Of a DNA stretch of 64,000 bases, positions 43,338 through 52,624 are shown one piece after another. This DNA comes from Ktedonobacter racemifer DSM 44963. GTDB lineage: Bacteria > Chloroflexota > Ktedonobacteria > Ktedonobacterales > Ktedonobacteraceae. The position numbers and the translations under genes are program-made. Positions within the stretch are counted from its first letter, which is position 1. Every line of letters begins with the position of its first letter. The stretch lies in assembly GCF_000178855.1 (NCBI RefSeq), contig NZ_ADVG01000001.1:1240001-1304000 (forward strand), in the 5' to 3' direction. The notes under the pieces were generated by a model that was not told the DNA's origin, searched no databases, and saw only the letters and a program-made list of their open reading frames with translations.

Positions 43338-44003
43338 TTATTGTGCTAGTTCTGGTTGCACCACGTCCATTTCTGCGCTCTTGCTGAGATTAGGGAGAGC
43401 TCGCATCTGCACAACCACCATTCCCACATACAGCACGTCATAGAAAAACGTCGCCACATAGAGGAAAGGCAAGAGCACCGAGTGCTGCCAGGGAGCAGAA
43501 TAGAAATAAAAAGCCAGTGATGCACAGGCAGTACCAATACATTTACAGAGAGCGATACTCAGTGACTGTCCTCGCAACGAGCGACGTCGAAATAGCATAC
43601 AGATGAAAAGCACCGACATCATCAGATTTTGTCCAAAGGCAGAATAGGTTCCCCCATCATGGAACTCTAACGTGACCAGAAAGACTGCACCAATACTGGT
43701 CACAAGAGTCAGACCAAACATGGCATAGAAGGTTTGCTTCGACAGGCCAGGAAATTCCCTGGGGCCAAACCGTATGGTCAACGCAAAAATGATGGCATCG
43801 AGGGTAAACCAGATGATGTTGACAATGTGCTGAATGAGATGGGGTGGAAGTAGAAACGAGAAAATTGCCTCCCAGGCAATATTGGCGCAGAGAGCAGCCA
43901 GAGGCATTCCATAGGAGCGATCGTGCCAGCTTCGCCAGATGATGAGGACATACGTTATTGTCCAAAAAAGGCCAGAGCCAAGCATGAGCAATGTATAGTA
44001 CAT
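43338..44003 (-). CDS. transmembrane terpene-cyclase-like protein (Pyr4/PaxB-type)
   Basis: 221 residues with about seven hydrophobic segments. TITYVLIIWRSWHDRSYGMP, LAALCANIAWEAIFSFLLPP and VNIIWFTLDAIIFALTIRFG align with the conserved start of the membrane-bound terpene cyclases known from fungal meroterpenoid pathways (Pyr4, PaxB, AndB) and a few bacteria. These carry conserved acidic residues in NxxWE and WxxxD, both present here. They close polyprenyl epoxides by protonation. AAGGA lies eight bases before the ATG at 44003, so I use that instead of 44048. No prenyltransferase or epoxidase gene is next to it; the neighbour is the lipoprotein gene. Family call is by motif similarity. Confidence 0.55.
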   Translation of the reverse strand: MYYTLLMLGSGLFWTITYVLIIWRSWHDRSYGMPLAALCANIAWEAIFSFLLPPHLIQHIVNIIWFTLDAIIFALTIRFGPREFPGLSKQTFYAMFGLTLVTSIGAVFLVTLEFHDGGTYSAFGQNLMMSVLFICMLFRRRSLRGQSLSIALCKCIGTACASLAFYFYSAPWQHSVLLPFLYVATFFYDVLYVGMVVVQMRALPNLSKSAEMDVVQPELAQ

Positions 44004-44553
44004 CTGAGCATTCCTTTCAGGGACATATGCTATGAGCAATTGATGCAAGAAGAGAGTTTTCCTGACGGCCAGGAGAATAGTTTACCCTGAAACAGGCTTC
44101 TTGTCGAGCAACTCCTTGCTCGTTACGCCGCTCTCTTCCTCTCACTACTCCCAGAAGGTTGCTACGCCTCAACGCATGCTGCTTCCCCTCGCATCATTCT
44201 CCAGATGGACCATTTCAGATTGCACATTCACTCGTTCAATGAATCAACCCGAAGGGATAGGGATACACAGTAAACTGCCTCAAGCGGATAAAGCGGATAC
44301 TCATCGATGAGAGCAAGGGAACCATATCAAAGGGCTCTTTCCCCTGCAACACATCAAAATGGCGGATTAAGTGCGCTTTCTCCTGCTTCGTCTTTAAGCC
44401 CTGCGTCGATCCCACCAGCTAGCGAATACTACTTTGTTAGTTTTGTAGAAGGGAGCTTAGAGCCAAGGGCTAAGCTGAGCATTACGGTAATGTTTGGTGT
44501 TCACTACAAAGCTCATCCCTTAGAAATCGCCAAAGTAGTATTCATGACAAAAT
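44004..44553. other. gene-free region with a nested inverted-repeat structure
   Basis: About 550 bp. GAATACTACTTTG (44424-44436) is exactly inverted at 44531-44543, and further inner pairs (TTTGTAG/CTACAAA and GCTTAG/CTAAGC) lie in order, giving a ~120-nt folded unit. Plus-strand frame 44307-44573 shows no family signal and is treated as chance. It might be a structured RNA or a small repeat element. Confidence 0.35.
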
Positions 44554-45207
44554 TTATAGTTTGGGGCGTTTAAAAAACAACTTAACAGATGCCTTCGTGG
44601 CTGTATTGCCCACACTATCATCATGACACTGCATACCATTAGTTCCGTTATCATGAGAAAATGCGGTAGCAGAAACGAGTTCCCAACCATCCTTTCCCCA
44701 TGTACACATCCTCTCCTCTATCTCGTCATCGCCTTGAAGATGCAGATGATCTAGTGTAGTTACGAGATATTCCCATTTTTGTGCACTATTTCCTTTTTCT
44801 TCACTCTTTACTGCTGGTCTTTTTTCTTCTCTTTCACGTTTTCTTGTTCTTTCTTCCTCATAGTAATCGAGTATTTCACCACAGAGATTCACGGTTTCAC
44901 TGCAAATGAACATACCTTCAGGTCCAGCTAGTAGCCTCAGGCCATGATCTTGCGACTTGCCACAGAAGGAACACTGTAGTGCATCCTTTCTACTTTGAGA
45001 AGACATTTTACGGCGTTTCACGTCAGTGATCGGAACAAGCGAGAATGATACATCACCAGAGATAACGTTTGGCTTTTCAGCCCCCTCCCTGAGCATTTCC
45101 CGACACAGATTGACACATTCATTGCAAATGAATAATCCTGGAGGTCCATCTATGAGACGCAGGACCTGATCCTGTAATTTGCCACAGAAGGAACACCGTT
45201 TTATCAC
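44554..45207 (-). CDS. double ClpX-type zinc-finger protein with a C-terminal DUF4177-like domain
   Basis: 217 residues. Finger 1 ([20 protein letters not shown], then [10 protein letters not shown]) has all four cysteines of the ClpX zinc-binding domain. Finger 2 ([20 protein letters not shown], then [10 protein letters not shown]) has lost the fourth cysteine (CSET instead of CxxC). A charged linker ([15 protein letters not shown]) leads to [20 protein letters not shown] and [16 protein letters not shown], which resembles DUF4177-type small domains. The frame begins with GTG at 45207 and has no clear ribosome binding site. No ATPase domain is present, so it is not ClpX itself; possibly an adaptor that binds ClpX-type substrates or nucleic acid. 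Confidence 0.65.
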   Translation of the reverse strand: MIKRCSFCGKLQDQVLRLIDGPPGLFICNECVNLCREMLREGAEKPNVISGDVSFSLVPITDVKRRKMSSQSRKDALQCSFCGKSQDHGLRLLAGPEGMFICSETVNLCGEILDYYEEERTRKREREEKRPAVKSEEKGNSAQKWEYLVTTLDHLHLQGDDEIEERMCTWGKDGWELVSATAFSHDNGTNGMQCHDDSVGNTATKASVKLFFKRPKL

Positions 45208-45334
45208 GTTTTTTGTTTTTTACGCATTTCTCAATTTTTCTTAGTACTTATTTGTATTAATAAACAAGACCTATGAGAATGTGCATTACAAAAAGGAAAG
45301 CATGCTCACATTGACGACTCTCAGAGGAGAGTTA

Positions 45335-46050
45335 GCCCTCGTTTTGGCCTGCGCTTACTTTTGAGGACCACACTATAGCGTGGAGCAGGCTGCGAATGAA
45401 AACCAACCGCTCGCCCTGGCGATTCCCCTCAAGTTTGGCACATCCGCGTTGGGGGTTCCCAACTGCAACCAAAGCGAGAGCATGATCCGACGAACCTATC
45501 GAGGCATGAGTGGACATTGCTTAGGTTCCCAAGGCCGATGGACGGCTTGTGCACGCCAATGAACCAACACCAAATAGTTCAAAGACCAGCAGACTCCAAC
45601 GCTCAAATTGCTCGGGCATGCGCACACGGGCCTGCGTCCAGAGCAAGTCTTGCTTCATAAAGCGATAGCCATGCTCATACGACAAGCGATGGGCATAGGT
45701 GGGTGCCACCTCCTGCAAAGGCATGTCGGCCGAGAGCTGAACAAACCAACTCTCATGCGGATCACACTTGCTGTCCTTAGCTCCCTCGCGCACAAGACAA
45801 ACAACACAGCCTCGACATCACGACCTTGCTTGAAGTGCAATCCTCTCCAGCGTGTAAGATGGACAGGTCTGCCCTTCCCATCGGTTCCGCTCAAACTCTC
45901 ATCAACTCCCGTCAGCGTTTCTGATCGGCGCCCTTGCAGCAACGGACTATCCAAGGTCAGACGGCCTTTCGTGCTGGTGTGGACCGGATTACGATAGAGC
46001 TTACGGGCACTTGAGACGGATGTACACTTACTCCCATCGATGAAAACTTA
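45335..46050 (-). pseudogene. DDE transposase remnant (IS4/IS701-like C-terminus)
   Basis: Two frames give LTRWRGLHFKQGRDVEAVLF, then VLCAREGAKDSKCDPHESWF and YEHGYRFMKQDLLWTQARVR, MPEQFERWSLLVFELF. The C-terminal YRFxKQxLxWTxARVRxPEQxERWSxLV block is found in IS4/IS701-like transposases. There is no N-terminal half and there are at least two frameshifts. Its upstream edge touches the end of the giant nuclease-like gene at ~46050, so it may have removed that gene's 3' end. Confidence 0.65.
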
Positions 46051-46052
46051 TA

Positions 46053-49000
46053 TCAGTCTGTATCCGCTCTTCTCTCAGCTGACACATCTGCTTGACGTGC
46101 ATCCCTTGCATAACCGTCCCCAAGTATTCGAAGCACTTCTCCCGTTCGAGGCCACCGATCCTCCACTTGCTCAGCCCATAAGTTGAACTGATTAGCAAGC
46201 ACCGCTTCCTGTTTGCCGCCATCATATACACCACGCCATGTGACTCCTCGGCTATAAAACTTTCCTGTGAGTAAACCGTTTTCAATGTCTTTGTTTACTG
46301 CAAGATCTTCGAGGAGATCCCGAATTGGTTCAGCAGGCCATATGCCATCGATACCAGGAGGGCTGCCAGACAACAATCTGCCGAGGTATTCATCTCCAAT
46401 AACAATGCAATCATGCTCAGCGAACAGCCGACGTACCTCATTCACCCACGTACGTAGTACTGCCCCATCCATGATATTGTTATCGGCTACTCCTGGTACA
46501 CCGCGCCAAGAATGGAGCAGTAAGTAACAACTCCTTCGCTGTACTTTTGCTGTGCTATCGGCTTCGTTCATTGCTGTCTCTTTGCCACTGGCTATAAGTA
46601 CCGCTTCAACAAACAATTGTGGGTTTGAGGCGATCCGAGCATATACTGCACGGGGAGCACGTGTGTGTTGTAACAAGGGGAAATATTGCCATTCTAGCTC
46701 AAACGAGACATCAGCAGCTACTCCCATCGATTCAAGGTTGTCAAGTAGCACACTGAGGTCATAAGTGAGCGACCCTGGCTGCGGAGTTTCGAGAACTCCA
46801 GGATCAAGTGCGGCTCGTAGTGCTTGTTCGATGATATCAGCGGGAGGCTTCGCTGCATCGTTGTTTCCGTGGCAGCAAAATGCTAATAAATCAATAGCAG
46901 ACCATGGGCGGCCACGTTCTAACAAACATTTAGCAAGTGTGGTTGCGTGAATTGGGTCGACTCCCCAGGTAGGAACTGACTGATAATACGCGTTTTGAAT
47001 AGTCTCGCTATCTGAAGCCACTAAAGTCCACGTATGCGGCTCTATGGGCAAAGATAGGTAGAAAGTGATTCGAGCCTCGTCGGATAATTCCGTTAAAAAT
47101 TCCATAGTGTGTTCAGCCCAATCACAACCATTTATCTCTCTCATTTGGGACACCCATCCCACCGCTATTTCCTTATATGACCCCTTGGCAGCAAGCCCCG
47201 GCAAGACCTGTGTAGTAAGATCCTGGCCACCGACATTGGCAACGGTCATGCCTACCAACCGTGGAAGCTTACTTTTCTCAGCCATGCGAATAATCCCATC
47301 AATACCATACTGCTCCAATGTGTCAAGGACACAGGCACGCCTGAGATCATCAAGAGCTTTATCATATGATTCTTGATTGGAATCACTGACGGCAGGGAGA
47401 TTCGGGTGCCAGTCAAAAAGGTATGCGTGTCGCTCCGTTGACTTCACAGGTTCGATATACGTCACAATTGCTTCTATGCGTTTTAGAGGTTCATCGGATA
47501 AGGCCCACTCGGCAGTACTGAACCGCCTGTGCCGCGCTACTAGTTCAGTCAAAGCAGTCCATAATGCGAGAAGATCGTTGGGATCGAGAGTATCTCTTTC
47601 GACACACTCCAATATATCAAGAACCCGATTGAGTTCCTCTAATTGAGTTCCTCTAAGGGAAGATCTTGGATCTGATTAACGAACTGCACCCACCGCGCAG
47701 GTTGCTGCGCAACTGCAGTGAGTGCTCTGTCGACTAGCTGATGAACCGCTTCCAAATACTCAGAGAGAGGCACTTTCTCTTCTCTGGGTTTCCAGTCCCG
47801 AAACCGTATCGCTGGATTGCGGGTATTTACAGAAGTATCGTGCATATGGGGAAGCAATTTCAGAAGCAGGGGCCATCCGACATTCGGTCGCCGAGCCAAG
47901 AGTCCATCATCAATGATAGCAAGTCGCCGTGTTAGAGGTGCAGAGGTTTTTGGTGCCCAGGGCAAGAGGACCTCCCGTAAGCTGGCACTCGGTCGGTTTG
48001 CCAATCTCCCTCCGGGATCTATTTCTGAGAGGCGTGCAAGAGCATCAACGGCACGCGATAGATATTCTGACGACCAGCACAGCGTTTCAAGGGCCCACAA
48101 AAGATTTGTGTGAGGCGATGAAGTTCCAAACAGAGTAGTGTCTTGAGAATCAGTGAACATCATCCGGAGCAATGGTTGGTCTCCAGCCAATCCCCCGGAG
48201 ATTCCCTCAAGGAACTCCCGAGGAGCTGCTTCAGCAAGTAGTGGCAAAATGTCAGCGAAAGACTGCCATATGTTCCCACTACCATCCTCATTTGCCTGTA
48301 AGAGCAGTTCACGAACCAGTGAAGCCGCAAGATCTGGTCCTGTCTGATGATCGAAGTGTAGGCTATCTCCCACAGTACCAAGGAGTGCAGCCCCCTGAGC
48401 TATTCCTCGCCGCAGATCATCAGACCATGTGCGTTGCACACCACTGATAGCTGCAAAGGGGCGCTCATCTGAAGACAACCCGAGAATCGGGTCTGGCTCT
48501 GCTAGCACACGCAAAGCCGCGTCATACCAGCGAGTCATATCTTCTCGTGTTAGAACTGATCGAAGAAGTGACCACGCATCCAACGGTGCCACTAACAGCC
48601 AGGAAGCACCTGAATGTCGAAATGGGGGATCATCTCCAGCCGCCCATTCTAAAAGATCACGATCGATCCGTTCATATTCTCGTCCAGTTATAGCGCTAAC
48701 AGTGGCACAGTCTGCAGATGATTTGGATAACCAGCCACCTACCAGCATCAGAGGTGCAAATAGGTCAGCAATAGGACGATGCGCCCATCCTGGGCGTTTA
48801 ATTACTGGATTTACAGCGAGTTCCCGTTGCAAAGACCGAAGGCTCTTACGCGCTTGTACTGCGTGTCTATCAGCAAGCTCAAATGACCATCCAGCAGACA
48901 GAAGCGCATTTCTGGCCTCCTCACGAGCGAGACGTGGAAGCACAATGTCTGCTCGTCTCTCATCATCACCACTTCCCATTGGGACTATAACGTGATAACC

Positions 49001-49876
49001 TCCACTAATGGCAGCTGTCAGATTAGCGTCCTCAAAATTAGGAACGAGAAGGGCTCGAGACGATGACATTGCTAAACGATCCCATGCCTGGGAGCTAGAT
49101 ACGACAAGTATTGATGCAAGAGGGTCGTCTCCAGATGCGTATGCCTCTTGCTCGTCTGAGATGAGTAAAGAAGCAGCAAGAAACGCTATTGCCTCGTCCT
49201 GTGAGCTACCGTACAGGCTGATAGGGCTAGCGGGTTTGCGTAATGCTTGGCGAAGCTTTTGAGACTCGCGTCGTCGTCCAGCAAGCAATAGTTGTGCTGG
49301 GAGAACTGGATGGGTTTGTGCAGACCACTCATTCCACCAGCGTTCCAGCGTTTTGACCTCCAGTGGTCGCCGCCCCATTCGCTCAGATAGCCAGGAATGG
49401 ACAGTTGGCGTGGCTTCAAGCCATCCCTCCAAGTCATCCGCATCCAAGGCTCTTACTTCCCGCCACTTGCCTTCTGACTGTTTTTTCTGAACCCAGGCAT
49501 CCTTGTCATCTTTGCCATCTTTCTTGCCCCATCGACGCAACGTGACGAAGACAAATGCTGTTGATGCTGGATCAACTCCTTGTGGATCTTCTGTCCGCTT
49601 CTTGTAATCGCTTTGTGCTTTGCCGCGACAATCTTCATCCGTACCCATCTCCCAACAAGATAACCCTGAGGGAACATATGCAGCCCCACCTCCACCATTC
49701 ACACGCCCATCCCAGCCAGGAATACTGATACCGTCGCTAGCACGCATAGAAAGGCCAGTAACGCATGGCGTTGAGCTTAAGAGACGGCGAATCAAATGTG
49801 GGAGAAGTTCTTGTGCTTCACGTCGTCGGGCCCAAGCATCAAGATCAGTAGCATCGACTAGCTCTAAATTATCCAA
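46053..49876 (-). pseudogene. large nuclease-like defence gene split by a 14-bp duplication
   Basis: The upstream frame (49876-47639, 745 residues) and the downstream frame (to 46053) join as one 1269-residue protein if one of two 14-bp repeats at 47629-47656 is removed: LPLEELN then reads on as RVLDILECVERDTLDPNDLL. The N-terminus has GISIPGWDGRVN (Asp 56), GLSCWEMGTDEDCRGKAQSD (Glu 76, Lys 86) and FVFVTLRRWGKKDGKD, then REVRALDADDLEGWLEATPT, a restriction-endonuclease-like pattern seen at the start of large STAND-like conflict proteins. The region after LPAQLLLAGRRRES resembles a degenerate NTPase without a proper P-loop (YGSSQDEAI), followed by a long helical part. The C-terminus may be cut by the transposase remnant. 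Likely a defence effector, now off or phase-variable. Confidence 0.7.
47629..47656. repeat. 14-bp perfect tandem duplication
   Basis: TTGAGTTCCTCTAA occurs twice in a row (47629-47642 and 47643-47656). A single copy keeps the giant gene in frame; two copies give a stop after LEELN. Slipped-strand gain or loss of one unit would switch the gene off or on. Confidence 0.95.
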
Positions 49877-50077
49877 TTTTACACCTCCACCCTCAAAGGC
49901 TGGGAAAATATCGCTGTATAAGTTTTTCGCTAGGTATGGCAGTCAATATGGGATTTTTAAACAGTATCCTGCTCATTGCTTTGACTCCCTTCACCAAGGA
50001 ATTGGTATGCCCTAACGCTAATGATTAATGTCATCCTTGATAAAGCAGGGTTAGTTTTCTAATAGTAGCTCATTACT

Positions 50078-51649
50078 CTATGGATTCTGAGTTCTGGCCC
50101 ACTTTACAACAAGTTTCTCCAAATCAGTAGTTACTTCTTTTTCAATTTCAATGCGACGCAACCAGTGAGTACGTTCATCTTTACTAAATGTGGATGCTCC
50201 TGCAATAATTGCCCTTTTTAACCAAGGGTCTGTTGAGGGTAATTCCTCTTTCAGTTGACGTATCCAATGGCTTTTTTTATGCGCAGTTGCAACTCGAATA
50301 ATTTCTCTTTTTACCATCGAAGAGCTTTTTTTGTATTTCTGAAGGATACTATCAGCATGATTAAGAGTGGGAAGACTGGCAAATAAATCAAGAAGTATTA
50401 TTGTCAGATACTCACTATGCTGTATTATTGGGAGATCGAGAGCATATAAAACTTGATCGCCCAAATCCTTCCAAGCGCCAGTATAGCTATTTCTTGCTGA
50501 TAAGATATAACCTGCAAGATCGGCTATCGCAGGGCTAAGTTCGTCTAACCTCGTTACTGCAAAGGGAACAGCCCCAGGCACACCTATTTGTTTTAATCTT
50601 CGAAAGAACCAACGGATGCGCACAAAGTTGGGTTCACTATGAGAAAGGTAAGAATTTAATAGTGTTTCTAGATTTTGCTGACTAAGAACTTCTAATTCTT
50701 CTTGTGATAAAGCAACAAAATCAATATTTTTATATCTGTCGCCATTGGAGTAGCGGTCTATAACTTCGATGATATCTTTCTCTAAGCGAGCATGAGGAGT
50801 TTCTGCTATTATTCCATCTGCATGTTCAATAAATTCGTCAGCTGAAAGTATTTTAGATTTATGGCTCTGCAAACTCAGCTTTTGCTGCTTATCAAGAATC
50901 TCTGCCAAGTCATAAAATGCTATTTGGGCTTGTTCTCTTGTCTTACAAAAAATATGAATATCGTCAACGAATCTGCAAAATACGTATCCTGCAGTGAGTA
51001 GACTTTGATCTATGGGATCAAATGCACATTCTGCAAGCAAGTGAGTTGCATGGGGACCCACAGGAATACCTCGCGAGACACCCTGAGTGATTTTAGAGCA
51101 AAGTCTAATAATAGACTTTGCGGCTTCTTGTGGTACACCAGCGCTCTGCAATTGGTTTTCAAGTGTATGGTGATAAATTTGATTGTAGTAGCTACTGATA
51201 TCCGCAATGGCAACGTAACCACCTATACTTACTGCTCTCTCTCTTGATTTTCTCCAAAAGGTTGGCCAATCAGCGTCTCTAGCATACAAATCACCATCAT
51301 GTTTCATTGGTAAAAAACGATAGCTAAAAACAGTCTCTTCACTACAAGAAACTCGTTTTTTCTCAATACAGCTACCATATCTATAAATTAAAGCAGTGAG
51401 AATCAATGAATCCCAAGGATCAAGTTGTGTTGCTGGTCGAAAAGACAAGGTGCCTTTAGGGACAATAGTGCTCCTTCCTCCCTGCCAAGAATATGAGCCT
51501 ATGTCAGTTGCCTGGAGCAGTTTCTTTGCCTCATCAGGGAAACTTGCTACTGCTTCCAACTCCAAGGGCGGCGGAAACAAATCAGTATCACCCTTCATTT
51601 GAAGATGTGTAATTGCCCACGCGTAATCTTCTTCTCGCAGTTTTAACAT
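50078..51649 (-). CDS. defence-type reverse transcriptase (DRT/Abi-like) with helical-repeat tail
   Basis: 523 residues from the ATG at 51649, which has AAGGAG six bases upstream (the longer frame from 51670 lacks this). VAIADISSYYNQIYHHTLEN is RT motif A (Asp 150), TQGVSRGIPVGPHATHLLAE is motif B and VFCRFVDDIHIFCKT is motif C with the FVDD catalytic pair (229-230). The part after ~300 is helical with repeat character (FVRIRWFFRRLKQIGVPGAV, YLTIILLDLFASLPTLN), as in Abi/DRT RTs that end in HEAT-like or alpha-Rep domains. It lacks the maturase and endonuclease domains of group II introns and has no retron-type msr-msd visible beside it. It is upstream of nothing on the same strand but neighbours a small membrane protein. 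Which DRT clade it belongs to I cannot tell. Confidence 0.8.
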   Translation of the reverse strand: MLKLREEDYAWAITHLQMKGDTDLFPPPLELEAVASFPDEAKKLLQATDIGSYSWQGGRSTIVPKGTLSFRPATQLDPWDSLILTALIYRYGSCIEKKRVSCSEETVFSYRFLPMKHDGDLYARDADWPTFWRKSRERAVSIGGYVAIADISSYYNQIYHHTLENQLQSAGVPQEAAKSIIRLCSKITQGVSRGIPVGPHATHLLAECAFDPIDQSLLTAGYVFCRFVDDIHIFCKTREQAQIAFYDLAEILDKQQKLSLQSHKSKILSADEFIEHADGIIAETPHARLEKDIIEVIDRYSNGDRYKNIDFVALSQEELEVLSQQNLETLLNSYLSHSEPNFVRIRWFFRRLKQIGVPGAVPFAVTRLDELSPAIADLAGYILSARNSYTGAWKDLGDQVLYALDLPIIQHSEYLTIILLDLFASLPTLNHADSILQKYKKSSSMVKREIIRVATAHKKSHWIRQLKEELPSTDPWLKRAIIAGASTFSKDERTHWLRRIEIEKEVTTDLEKLVVKWARTQNP

Positions 51650-51862
51650 TACTTTCTCCTTACTAGGCAACTATACTCCAGCAACATCATATACCCTCTA
51701 TAACGCAACAAAAATATTGTATCTTGAAGAGAAAAGGAGTATATAGACAAATAAGCAAAATTTCAATCAAGAGTGCAAAATCTCGATTGTTTCACGCAGG
51801 GGCATAGCTATAGTAAATATCCACACTTTTCGCTGGCTCCATTGTTGCCATCTCCTCCAAGA

Positions 51863-52258
51863 TTAGTGGGCTCCAATCGCTTTCCCAACAGCGGTGAGCA
51901 AGACAGACCAGAACACGCCTTGTTGGACAAAGAGCCCAAACTGCACAATAAATGGTGAGATAGGGTTGATAACTTTTTCATAAATTCCTGGAAGAATAAC
52001 AATGGCGATGATTGCGGAGAGTACAATGGCAGGAAGGGTAATATGGAGTTGAATATCCTGATTTGTTTGAAACTGCATAATGCTCGAACTGAAGAGTACC
52101 CCGATGATAGTCCCTAGGTAAAGCAGGAGTTGTTTCCACAGAGGAATTGAAGGAAGAGTAACCGGTTTTGCAAATTCTAAAGCCTCATGAGGATTCGCCT
52201 TAATATATGCAGTGGTAATGCGTGTATTTAAATCAAAATAGCGCAGCAGTGCCTCCAT
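51863..52258 (-). CDS. small three-helix membrane protein beside the RT
   Basis: 131 residues from the ATG at 52258, with AAGGAGACACTGT before it. Three hydrophobic segments are visible: LLLYLGTIIGVLFSSSIM, ITLPAIVLSAIIAIVILPGI and FIVQFGLFVQQGVFWSVLLT. The N-terminus (MEALLRYFDLNTRITTAYIK) is soluble. No family recognised. It starts ~610 bp upstream of the RT gene in the same direction and ends ~213 bp before it, so they could share a transcript. A small membrane protein in a defence operon often is a membrane-disrupting effector; here that is only a hypothesis. Confidence 0.6.
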   Translation of the reverse strand: MEALLRYFDLNTRITTAYIKANPHEALEFAKPVTLPSIPLWKQLLLYLGTIIGVLFSSSIMQFQTNQDIQLHITLPAIVLSAIIAIVILPGIYEKVINPISPFIVQFGLFVQQGVFWSVLLTAVGKAIGAH

Positions 52259-52276
52259 ACAGTGTCTCCTTTTCAT

Positions 52277-52624
52277 AACACACTACATTTCAACCAGAAA
52301 CCTTCGTTGTTGTTGCCTCTAGTGGACTGCCAAAAGGAAAAGTGTGTTTCCTTTAATAGACGTGAGCAATTGATAAATTCGCTATAGATATTTTTCAAGC
52401 TTTGCTTGCTACTATTACCAGTATTAGTACTCATAAATGCTTTTAAGAAAAAAAGCGAGAAAGCATACAGACGAGCTTGTACCTTATCACCAACCGAATC
52501 ATGCAGTATCATACATACTCATGTATTAGAAAAAATGCGAAACGTAACAATTGGCCCACTCTCAAAGTCTGGTCTCATTTTATGCCTCAGCAAGAACATG
52601 CATCTAAACCTTTTATTGATCCTC
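52277..52624. other. intergenic region, no gene seen
   Basis: About 350 bp between the small membrane protein and the end of the STAND gene. AT-rich, no coding frame with recognisable features and no clear terminator hairpin. Confidence 0.4.

Noticed and set aside
44307..44573. 88-residue plus-strand frame
   Set aside because: Low-complexity Ser/Ala/Pro start, no ribosome binding site, lies on an inverted-repeat region.
47629..47656. Two separate real genes at the 14-bp repeat
   Set aside because: Single-copy version restores one continuous protein; the second frame has no ribosome binding site or good start.
48429..48995. 188-residue plus-strand frame
   Set aside because: Antisense to the nuclease-like giant gene, Arg/Ser-rich composition, no motif.
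50078..51649. Group II intron or retron RT
   Set aside because: No maturase (X) domain, no En domain and no domain V or msr/msd structure seen next to it; the tail is helical-repeat like.
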